From a virus, in IMG/VR virus record IMGVR_UViG_3300046167_000224, positions 1 through 25,947 of that record: 25,947 nt of DNA. One strand, given 5' to 3'. Position 1 is the first letter of the stretch. The number at the start of each line of letters is the position of its first letter. A model generated the notes under the pieces. The model was not told the origin of the DNA, did no database searches, and was given only the letters and a program-made list of their open reading frames with translations. Below are positions 1-4,281 of the stretch, piece by piece. Position numbers and translations under genes: made by a program.

Positions 1-45
1 ACTACAATAAAAAGTAGCACACGCGCAGACCCCCCGTCCCTTTGT

Positions 46-85
46 ACATGAGCCACCCTCATGTTAACTTGAGAAAAACTCATGT
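46..85. promoter_or_regulatory. ACATGAG/CTCATGT repeat cluster, possible activator site
   Basis: ACATGAG (46-52) and CTCATGT (58-64) form a perfect 7-bp inverted repeat with a 5-nt spacer, and CTCATGT occurs again at 79-85. The cluster lies just upstream of the first sigma54-type promoter, where an enhancer-binding activator could sit. The repeats are seen in the sequence; the function is inferred. Confidence 0.4.
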
Positions 86-89
86 AGAC

Positions 90-106
90 TTGGCACGTCT
101 TTTGCA
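90..106 (+). promoter_or_regulatory. Sigma54-type -24/-12 promoter, copy 1
   Basis: TGGCAC (91-96), five bases, then TTGCA (102-106) matches the sigma54 consensus, with the invariant GG and GC dinucleotides 10 bp apart. Transcription would begin near 117, toward the gene at 371. The match is exact, but no sigma54 activator gene is visible in the window, so activity is unproven. Confidence 0.6.
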
Positions 107-136
107 TGCTCAAGTTTGCTCAAGGCCATGCAATAT

Positions 137-179
137 GTATGCCAAAGTGTGAGGATCGCTAAAGTACCCTTTGGCATAC
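137..179. repeat. 11-bp perfect inverted repeat between the two sigma54-type promoters
   Basis: GTATGCCAAAG (137-147) and CTTTGGCATAC (169-179) are perfect reverse complements with a 21-nt spacer. The right arm ends 2 bp before the -24 element of the second promoter. It could be a binding site for a regulator, or a hairpin in transcripts starting at the first promoter. There is no T-tract, so a terminator is unlikely. Confidence 0.5.
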
Positions 180-180
180 C

Positions 181-197
181 TTGGCACACATCTTGCA
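181..197 (+). promoter_or_regulatory. Sigma54-type -24/-12 promoter, copy 2
   Basis: TGGCAC (182-187), five bases, then TTGCA (193-197) repeats the layout of the copy at 90-106, again with GG-N10-GC. The shared bases reach one further on each side (TTGGCAC-N5-TTGCATG), so the two look like a duplicated promoter. The predicted start is near 208, giving a leader of about 160 nt to the gene at 371. Confidence 0.6.
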
Positions 198-246
198 TGG
201 TCATCTCGACTGTTTCCTTTATATACATACGCACACAAAAATAATC

Positions 247-258
247 TTACAATTGTAA
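247..258. promoter_or_regulatory. 12-bp palindromic operator TTACAATTGTAA, copy 1 of 6
   Basis: A perfect palindrome in the leader of the first gene, 112 nt before its start and about 40 nt after the predicted start of the second sigma54-type promoter. It is identical to five other copies in the first 3.8 kb. Confidence 0.6.
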
Positions 259-324
259 AAAAAGGTTTGTGTTCAGGGTCAATCTATGAGACGGTTCACT
301 CATCGGCGGCAAGGAAGTCACCGA

Positions 325-344
325 CACTGTATAAACATACAGTA
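325..344. promoter_or_regulatory. LexA/SOS-box-like site
   Basis: The site has CTGT-N8-ACAG at its core (327-342) and matches 17 of 20 bases of the enterobacterial LexA consensus TACTG(TA)5CAGTA. It is a 7-bp perfect inverted repeat with a 4-nt centre, 26 nt before the ATG at 371. LexA binding would link early expression to host DNA damage. It could also act as a small RNA hairpin next to the ribosome site. Confidence 0.5.
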
Positions 345-370
345 CAATCAAAAACATAGGGATATACGAA

Positions 371-916
371 ATGACACTTAACAAAGCAATTGCAAACGAG
401 ATCATGACCGCCGAGCAAGCCAAGGCATCACGCGAACTGGTACGCAAGATGATCGCCAACGAAACGAAAGCAAAAATCCAAATGGCTGAATTGTTCGAGA
501 TATTCAAGCCAGCGATTCACGGGCATGATGAAGCGCAGTTCAAGGCATTCCAGACGGCTTTCGTTAATGCGGCAGGATTCAAGAATGCTAGTGAGATGAG
601 CAAGCAAGACGGATGCACACGGATTGGCGTCACATTGTCCGAGTTTAAAAAGTATTGTAAGGATTTTGCTGGTGCTCCTGAGTGCTACGTCGACATGGTG
701 GCTGAGATTAAAGCTGCGCGTGAAGCGACCAAAGCCGAGAAAAAGCCAAGCAAGGCAAGCGCTGGTGGCGGTGAAGGCGAAGAGGAATCGACCGATAGTG
801 GTGCGCCCAGCGGCCTAGTGAATCCGGTGCTGATCGAGTTTTTTAACAAGGTATCGGCGGAATCGCCCGAGGTACAAGCGTATTACGCCAAGCAATTGCT
901 GGCGGCGATTAAGTAG
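371..916 (+). CDS. Hypothetical early protein, 181 aa
   Basis: Not recognised. The ATG at 371 follows an AGGGA ribosome site. Residues 1-120 are charged and probably helical, with Lys/Glu-rich stretches near the start. Residues 125-148 are a low-complexity linker rich in Lys, Gly, Glu and Ser, and a short helical tail of about 33 residues follows. No membrane segment, signal peptide or cysteine motif is seen. It is the first gene after the complex control region, so it is probably expressed immediately after infection and may act on the host or on early control. It is followed at once by a hairpin that may end or attenuate the transcript. Codon usage and flanking signals support a real gene. 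Confidence 0.75.
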   Translation: MTLNKAIANEIMTAEQAKASRELVRKMIANETKAKIQMAELFEIFKPAIHGHDEAQFKAFQTAFVNAAGFKNASEMSKQDGCTRIGVTLSEFKKYCKDFAGAPECYVDMVAEIKAAREATKAEKKPSKASAGGGEGEEESTDSGAPSGLVNPVLIEFFNKVSAESPEVQAYYAKQLLAAIK

Positions 917-931
917 ACTCAGGGATCAATG

Positions 932-955
932 GCCTGCTAGAATGCTCTGGCAGGC
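932..955 (+). terminator. Terminator- or attenuator-like hairpin after the first gene
   Basis: GCCTGCTAGA and TCTGGCAGGC pair as a 10-bp stem with one G-U wobble and a 4-nt loop (ATGC). The following bases are only moderately T-rich, so termination may be partial. It lies 16 nt after the stop of the first gene and 8 nt before the second palindrome copy, separating the first gene from the next group. Confidence 0.5.
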
Positions 956-962
956 TTAGAAT

Positions 963-974
963 TTACAATTGTAA
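963..974. promoter_or_regulatory. 12-bp palindromic operator, copy 2 of 6
   Basis: TTACAATTGTAA ends 18 nt before the ATG at 993. The bases between it and the start (A-tract, AGGATAG, A-rich) are nearly the same as at copies 3 and 4, so the palindrome belongs to a repeated leader cassette. Confidence 0.7.
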
Positions 975-992
975 AAAATTAAGGATAGAAAA

Positions 993-1199
993 ATGTTGAT
1001 GAGCATGAAGCAAATGAACACGGTGATTGATATGCAACCGGCCAAAAAGAATCAGGCATTGACTAGGAAATACCTATGTGAGAACCTGTACTCAATCGAG
1101 GGGACGTTCGACGCGCTACGGGAAATGACCGACAACGACCGTAGAATCTTGAGAAAAGTGATTGAGATTGTGGAAAAGGAAAAGGAATTGGAATCATGA
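993..1199 (+). CDS. Hypothetical small protein, 68 aa
   Basis: Not recognised. It is a small charged protein; residues 24-68 are predicted mostly helical, with a Lys/Glu-rich end that could form a short coiled coil. The ATG at 993 has an AGG ribosome site 8 nt upstream within the conserved palindrome leader. The stop overlaps the next start (ATGA), so it is translationally coupled to the small membrane protein that follows. Both probably answer to the palindrome at 963. Nothing suggests an enzyme. Confidence 0.7.
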   Translation: MLMSMKQMNTVIDMQPAKKNQALTRKYLCENLYSIEGTFDALREMTDNDRRILRKVIEIVEKEKELES

Positions 1200-1345
1200 A
1201 CAGCATGAGAGATTTTGCGCCACACAAGCGCGACGATAAACCAAGGCGGCACGATGGTGTGCTGCCAGCGATCCTAGGCGGAACCATTGTCATGGCTATG
1301 TGGCTTGGCATTGTGTATATGTTCGTGCTAGAATTGACAGCATAA
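1196..1345 (+). CDS. Small single-span membrane protein, 49 aa
   Basis: The start overlaps the stop of the preceding gene as ATGA. The first 20 residues are soluble and basic (KRDDKPRRHD), and residues 22-46 are strongly hydrophobic with Gly-Gly, making one likely membrane helix. By the positive-inside rule the basic N-terminus would stay in the cytoplasm. Small one-span proteins of this kind in phage early regions often act on the host envelope or on superinfection, but nothing here identifies the target. The overlap, the single clean span and the palindrome leader that follows directly support a real gene. Confidence 0.6.
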   Translation: MNSMRDFAPHKRDDKPRRHDGVLPAILGGTIVMAMWLGIVYMFVLELTA

Positions 1346-1348
1346 AAT

Positions 1349-1360
1349 TTACAATTGTAA
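1349..1360. promoter_or_regulatory. 12-bp palindromic operator, copy 3 of 6
   Basis: TTACAATTGTAA lies 17 nt before the ATG at 1378, followed by an A-tract and AGGGATAG. A TTGACA hexamer at 1334-1339 lies just upstream, but the matching -10 (TGTAAA, inside the palindrome) is poor. If it is a promoter, a protein on the palindrome would cover its -10. Confidence 0.65.
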
Positions 1361-1377
1361 AAAACTAGGGATAGAAA

Positions 1378-1986
1378 ATGTCAGGATTCAAAAAACACAA
1401 TGTGCTCATCAATGAGTACGCACAACAGTCACCGGAAAACCTGCAGGACATGGTCATGATGGTGGTGCTATCAATACAACAGCCGTGGTATAAAGTAGGC
1501 GAACAGATGATTGACTACCGCAAACTTGGGTCAGACTCCCGTTTTGTTTGGGGTAATAAACTCAAGACATACAGGTGGTTGCGTGCAAATGTTAAACCAC
1601 TGTATGATGATGCCATGCAAGCGATTGCAGATCACAAGGGTCGAGAATTAGACTTGCACTTGATGGATATATTCCTGCGAGTCGAGGGTCTTGGGTTAGC
1701 TAAGGCAGGGTTTTGTTGCCAACTGTTTGCTGGTAGAGTAGGATGTATCGACGTTCACAATCTCCGGCGGCTTTCGATACCTGAGTCTGTGTTGACATTC
1801 AGCAAGAAAGTACAGCCAGCGACTAGGCATAAAAAGATTGCAGCCTATGTGGACGCATGTCGCCAGCGTAGGTGCTCATGGCTCTGGGATAGCTGGTGCG
1901 ATCTAATCGCCAAGAAGCAGCCAAAGCATTGGGTTGACGGCGAGCAAGTGTCACAGGTACACTATGACTATCTAGCGGCGAGGTAA
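1378..1986 (+). CDS. HhH-GPD-like (DNA glycosylase fold) protein, 202 aa
   Basis: Residues 102-131 resemble the core of endonuclease III-type base-excision enzymes: a helix-hairpin-helix (VEGLGLAKA, 102-110), a helix, then IDVHNLRRL (124-132). In that family the hairpin is LPGVGxKTA and the second motif is VDTHVxRL, carrying the catalytic Asp (here Asp125). The Lys of the hairpin is shifted one place (Lys109), so lyase activity is uncertain. The C-terminus is rich in Trp, Cys and Lys, but no four-Cys iron-sulfur loop is seen. It may act on modified bases in phage or host DNA, or simply bind DNA. The start follows the palindrome leader and an AGGGA site. The assignment rests on motif similarity only. 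Confidence 0.55.
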   Translation: MSGFKKHNVLINEYAQQSPENLQDMVMMVVLSIQQPWYKVGEQMIDYRKLGSDSRFVWGNKLKTYRWLRANVKPLYDDAMQAIADHKGRELDLHLMDIFLRVEGLGLAKAGFCCQLFAGRVGCIDVHNLRRLSIPESVLTFSKKVQPATRHKKIAAYVDACRQRRCSWLWDSWCDLIAKKQPKHWVDGEQVSQVHYDYLAAR

Positions 1987-2036
1987 TCCCTAGCCACCTG
2001 AGTATGTGGATAAACTACTCACCCATAAACAAGAAT

Positions 2037-2048
2037 TTACAATTGTAA
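2037..2048. promoter_or_regulatory. 12-bp palindromic operator, copy 4 of 6
   Basis: TTACAATTGTAA lies 17 nt before the ATG at 2066, with the same A-tract and AGGATAG leader as copies 2 and 3. It sits in a 79-nt gap with no other clear signal. Confidence 0.7.
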
Positions 2049-2065
2049 AAAAACGAGGATAGAGA

Positions 2066-2335
2066 ATGAACTTTCATAATGTAAAAAAAGTAACGATGAC
2101 CACCCATGATAATGGGGATGACCTGACTTGGACTAAACTTAATATCCGACACGCCGTACACTTAAAGGTGGACAGAAGTGTGATGGAAAGAATAGCTGAA
2201 CGCATACACACAGATAAAAAGATTGTGCGTGAGGTTATACGTGAGCTAAACTGGGAGCGGTGGGGCGACGTAGAAGAAGAAGTTGTATTCTTTCATGATG
2301 ACGGATTCAGATTTCAAATAGGCGAGGATGACTAA
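2066..2335 (+). CDS. Small protein with a possible helix-turn-helix, 89 aa
   Basis: Not a recognised family. Residues 38-61 (VMERIAERIHTDKKIVREVI and the bases after) look like two helices joined by a tight turn, resembling the helix-turn-helix of small transcription regulators. An acidic tail from residue 69 follows. Its start lies behind palindrome copy 4, so it could bind that palindrome and regulate itself and its neighbours; this is a hypothesis. An AGG ribosome site lies at a normal distance. The stop overlaps the next start (TAATG). Alternatively it is just a small charged early protein. Confidence 0.65.
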   Translation: MNFHNVKKVTMTTHDNGDDLTWTKLNIRHAVHLKVDRSVMERIAERIHTDKKIVREVIRELNWERWGDVEEEVVFFHDDGFRFQIGEDD

Positions 2336-2499
2336 TGGACAGCGAAGAACTACAGCTAGTAGACTACGACGAGTGCGACCACGAATGGGAACACCACCCA
2401 GCAGAATGGGAGCACCTGTCAGGCAGAGCAACAGTGATGCAGTATGCAGAATCATACTACTGTCACAAGTGCGACACATGGGAGAGTGAGCTTGATTGA
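2335..2499 (+). CDS. Small acidic zinc-ribbon-like protein, 54 aa
   Basis: The start overlaps the previous stop as TAATG. The protein is very acidic and has possible metal ligands: Cys14 and His16 near the start, then CHKC at 43-46. These could bind one zinc ion. The final part (YYCHKCDTWE) resembles the second half of a zinc ribbon, as in small phage proteins that touch RNA polymerase or nucleic acid, but the family is not recognised. A sigma70-type promoter begins at its stop codon. Confidence 0.6.
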   Translation: MDSEELQLVDYDECDHEWEHHPAEWEHLSGRATVMQYAESYYCHKCDTWESELD

Positions 2500-2524
2500 C
2501 TCACTCAAAATTCACAAGTATAAT
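2496..2524 (+). promoter_or_regulatory. Sigma70-type promoter
   Basis: TTGACT (2496-2501), a 17-bp spacer, then TATAAT (2519-2524): 5 of 6 and 6 of 6 matches to consensus with the ideal spacing. The start would be near 2531, ahead of the ATG at 2556. The -35 overlaps the stop of the preceding gene. Confidence 0.75.
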
Positions 2525-2555
2525 ACACAACATCAAAACCACTAGGAGAACTACA

Positions 2556-2753
2556 ATGATCTATCGACTACGAGTAAACAAGCGCCGCTTCGGTTTGACT
2601 TCAGGCTCCCATTACTTGGGTGTGCATCTAGGCAAGCGTAGCTGGTACTTCCCTCAGACCAAGAGGCTCAAGTCCATGACCGTGGAGGACGTAGCTGGGT
2701 TGCAGACTATCGTCACCACCTACTACAAAAAAGTTACAATTGTAAATAAATAG
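2556..2753 (+). CDS. Small basic protein, 65 aa
   Basis: Not recognised. The ATG at 2556 follows a strong AGGAG site (2544-2548); an earlier in-frame start at 2496 overlaps the promoter and lacks a ribosome site. The protein is rich in Lys, Arg and aromatic residues, so it may bind nucleic acid. Its last codons (KVTIVNK) are encoded by palindrome copy 5, so the operator lies inside the end of the gene. It is the first gene after the 2496 promoter. Confidence 0.7.
   Translation: MIYRLRVNKRRFGLTSGSHYLGVHLGKRSWYFPQTKRLKSMTVEDVAGLQTIVTTYYKKVTIVNK
2734..2745. promoter_or_regulatory. 12-bp palindromic operator, copy 5 of 6
   Basis: TTACAATTGTAA lies 18 nt before the ATG at 2764 and is part of the coding end of the preceding gene. 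The fact that the palindrome is kept while coding suggests selection for the DNA or RNA site. Confidence 0.65.
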
Positions 2754-2763
2754 GAGAAAGCAA

Positions 2764-3003
2764 ATGCAATTCTACAAGGTAAACAAATCAGCAGCGCCCG
2801 AGCAACTACATTCACGAGGCAAAGGCAGTTGGAAACCATTGTTGCAGAACATGCGAGAGGGAGAGTGGTTCTTGGTGGAAAAGACCAAGCGTGCTAATGT
2901 GCATAACGCAGCACATAAGTATTGCCGAGGGCGCTACAATCTCTACATGCACCCCAGTAAGAAAGATGTGTTCGTTTTCAAACTCAACAAAAATGCAGAC
3001 TAG
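2764..3003 (+). CDS. Hypothetical small basic protein, 79 aa
   Basis: Not recognised. The ATG at 2764 follows AGGAG at 2752-2756 and palindrome copy 5. The sequence is basic and mixed helix/strand in character, with a core from about residue 22 to 75 (WKPLLQNMREGEWFLVEKTK and an aromatic stretch). No cysteine cluster or membrane span is seen. A 9-nt gap with AGGAG separates it from the next gene, so the two are probably co-transcribed. Confidence 0.7.
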   Translation: MQFYKVNKSAAPEQLHSRGKGSWKPLLQNMREGEWFLVEKTKRANVHNAAHKYCRGRYNLYMHPSKKDVFVFKLNKNAD

Positions 3004-3012
3004 GAGCAAGTA

Positions 3013-3288
3013 ATGAGTAACAGAACCAAGTTTGGCAAGAGCGTAGATGTGTCACAACCATATGCCACATTCAAGAATCCACAGGGATGGGAGTGGCGTG
3101 TACTCAAGACATACCAGAGTGTGAAGAAGGAGCGCGACAACCCATATGCACGATGGTTTGTTGCAGCCAAGTCACCATTGACGTATGATAGCTGGGAGTA
3201 CGGTGACACATACGCAAAAGAAGTCGAGCAGTACGGTCACCTAACCTCAGCAACAGATGAATGGTTAAAGGAGTATTTATATGAGTGA
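3013..3288 (+). CDS. Hypothetical small protein, 91 aa
   Basis: Not recognised. An AGGAG site sits 6 nt upstream of the ATG. The sequence is rich in aromatic residues (Trp and Tyr), with a core GWEWRVLKTYQ around residues 25-35 that looks like a beta-rich fold. The gene overlaps the next one by 8 nt, typical of translational coupling. No catalytic motif is visible. Confidence 0.7.
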   Translation: MSNRTKFGKSVDVSQPYATFKNPQGWEWRVLKTYQSVKKERDNPYARWFVAAKSPLTYDSWEYGDTYAKEVEQYGHLTSATDEWLKEYLYE

Positions 3289-3508
3289 TTCATATAGCTA
3301 CGATGCAGACGTGACAGATCCCAATGAGCTAGATCCCATTGAGCGCATGTGTCGAGAGCTAGTGGACTATCGCATCAACGTCATGCCAGTGAGTGAAATG
3401 CTAGTCATATGTGCAGACCACCTCATGCAGGACTTAGAGAACAGACCACTGTCACAGGTACAGGCGATGCACGACCAGTTGTTCAACAGCTCAGGAGAGG
3501 TACACTAA
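3281..3508 (+). CDS. Hypothetical acidic protein, 75 aa
   Basis: Not recognised. The ATG at 3281 follows AGGAG and overlaps the previous gene by 8 nt. The first 18 residues are acidic and probably disordered; residues 19-68 look like two or three amphipathic helices (IERMCRELVDYRIN and following). The stop overlaps the next start (TAATG). It may be a small protein-protein partner, but no role can be named. Confidence 0.7.
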   Translation: MSDSYSYDADVTDPNELDPIERMCRELVDYRINVMPVSEMLVICADHLMQDLENRPLSQVQAMHDQLFNSSGEVH

Positions 3509-3684
3509 TGCGCTGTAAGGCATGTAACACACTGCTTGAGGACTATGAGTCAGTCAGGAAAGACAAGCAGACAGGTGAGTTCCTCGACCTATGTGACGAG
3601 TGTTTACACACCAGCAATCAAACACTATTCGACATGACAGAGGAGGAAGATGGTACTATTTTGTACGATGCTGTTGACAATTGA
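3508..3684 (+). CDS. Small zinc-finger protein, 58 aa
   Basis: Two CxxC pairs (CKAC at 3-6 and CDEC at 29-32) with a 22-residue gap make a single-zinc ribbon. The rest is acidic. The ATG at 3508 overlaps the previous stop and follows AGGAGAGG. I recognise this type as a common small phage protein of unknown function; zinc ribbons of this size often contact nucleic acid or RNA polymerase. The sigma70 promoter for the replication operon starts inside its last codons. Confidence 0.75.
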   Translation: MRCKACNTLLEDYESVRKDKQTGEFLDLCDECLHTSNQTLFDMTEEEDGTILYDAVDN

Positions 3685-3702
3685 GCAACGCATCTGTATA
3701 AT
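3674..3702 (+). promoter_or_regulatory. Full-consensus sigma70 promoter of the replication operon
   Basis: TTGACA (3674-3679), 17 bp, then TATAAT (3697-3702): all twelve hexamer bases and the spacing are consensus. The transcript would start near 3709. It overlaps the end of the zinc-finger gene and drives the SSB, primase, polymerase and later genes. Host RNA polymerase would be enough to use it. Confidence 0.85.
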
Positions 3703-3705
3703 ACT

Positions 3706-3764
3706 ATAGTGTTAGACAACGAAAATAAACTTACAATTGTAAATTTATAGCTGTCTAGCACTAT
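3706..3764 (+). promoter_or_regulatory. Structured leader: 13-bp stem around palindrome copy 6
   Basis: ATAGTGTTAGACA (3706-3718) pairs with TGTCTAGCACTAT (3752-3764), perfect apart from one G-U wobble. The 33-nt loop holds the 12-bp palindrome, so the leader could fold as a two-tier hairpin. The left arm includes the predicted start of transcription, and the ribosome site (AGGAG at 3781-3785) lies 16 nt after the right arm. The structure may protect the mRNA 5' end or control access to the operator. Confidence 0.65.
3731..3742. promoter_or_regulatory. 12-bp palindromic operator, copy 6 of 6
   Basis: TTACAATTGTAA lies in the loop of the leader hairpin, about 22 nt after the predicted start of transcription and 50 nt before the SSB gene. 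A protein here could block a strong promoter by roadblock. Confidence 0.65.
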
Positions 3765-3792
3765 CATCAATCGGTAACTATAGGAGAAATAC

Positions 3793-4281
3793 ATGCCGGT
3801 AATTGAAGGTAAAGCAAACTTCGTACACGTTAAGCAAACTGAGGAGTTCCAAGGTAAGGACACAGGACGATTCAGTGTTCTCATGACATTGAGTGATACC
3901 GATGCCCAGACTTTTGAGAACATGGGTGTACGTCTCAAACCCTTTGGTCAACCACCCGAGCAGATCATGCAGCGTAAGTTCAATAGTAACTTCCCTGTGA
4001 AGCTCATTACGAATGATGGTGTAGACATACGTGCTGTGTCTGACTTCATCGTTGAGCAGCAGGCTGAAGATAACTTGGATGAGGAAGCAGCTATTGCAGC
4101 AGCGGTGCAGGAGTACGGTCAGGCAGCGGTGGACTTAGCTTTGGCTGAGGAAATACCCGGTGGTAACTTCCGTGTCTCATTTGAGTTCGGTAAGATGCAC
4201 CCTCTACATGGGGTACCTGTGTACATGAATGGTATTCGTATCCTCCAAGCAGATTCTGCTAGTGTCGATCCAGCACTCTAA
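3793..4281 (+). CDS. Single-stranded DNA-binding protein, gp2.5-like, 162 aa
   Basis: Binds single-stranded DNA at the fork and works with the polymerase and primase-helicase. The early core GKANFVHVKQ, FSVLMTLSD and GVRLKPFG, then GGNFRVSFEFG and a YMNGIRIL strand, fits the OB-fold arrangement of the T7-group SSB proteins. An Ala/Glu-rich insert lies at residues 94-115. It is shorter than T7 gp2.5 (232 aa), and the end (ADSASVDPAL) lacks the long acidic tail, which is unusual. The ATG follows AGGAG at 3781-3785. It is the first gene behind the consensus promoter and directly precedes the primase-helicase, which supports the call. Similarity is moderate, so the function is mainly by context and motif. 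Confidence 0.7.
   Translation: MPVIEGKANFVHVKQTEEFQGKDTGRFSVLMTLSDTDAQTFENMGVRLKPFGQPPEQIMQRKFNSNFPVKLITNDGVDIRAVSDFIVEQQAEDNLDEEAAIAAAVQEYGQAAVDLALAEEIPGGNFRVSFEFGKMHPLHGVPVYMNGIRILQADSASVDPAL

Larger units (their letters stand above)
1..370. other. Non-coding control region upstream of the early genes
   Basis: No credible gene is seen here on either strand; the short open frames lack ribosome sites and protein-like composition. The stretch holds a cluster of signals listed separately: ACATGAG repeats, two sigma54-type promoters, an 11-bp inverted repeat, the first copy of the 12-bp palindrome and a LexA-like box. All lie upstream of the first plus-strand gene at 371, whose ribosome site AGGGA is at about 357-361. 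The region reads as the main early regulatory leader. Confidence 0.7.

Noticed and set aside
171-359. 62-aa open frame in the control region
   Set aside because: It overlaps the second sigma54-type promoter, the palindrome and the LexA-like box, starts without a ribosome site, and has no protein-like pattern.
1334-1361. Sigma70 promoter overlapping palindrome copy 3
   Set aside because: The TTGACA is perfect but the best -10 (TGTAAA) matches only 4 of 6 and the same layout is absent at the other palindrome copies.
1999-2021. TGAGTA/TACTCA inverted repeat before the 89-aa gene
   Set aside because: Only 6 bp with an 11-nt loop and no T-tract; expected by chance in this base composition.
3696-3712. 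T7-type phage RNA polymerase promoter
   Set aside because: TAATACTATAG lacks the middle of the T7 consensus and is better explained as the -10 and start of the sigma70 promoter.
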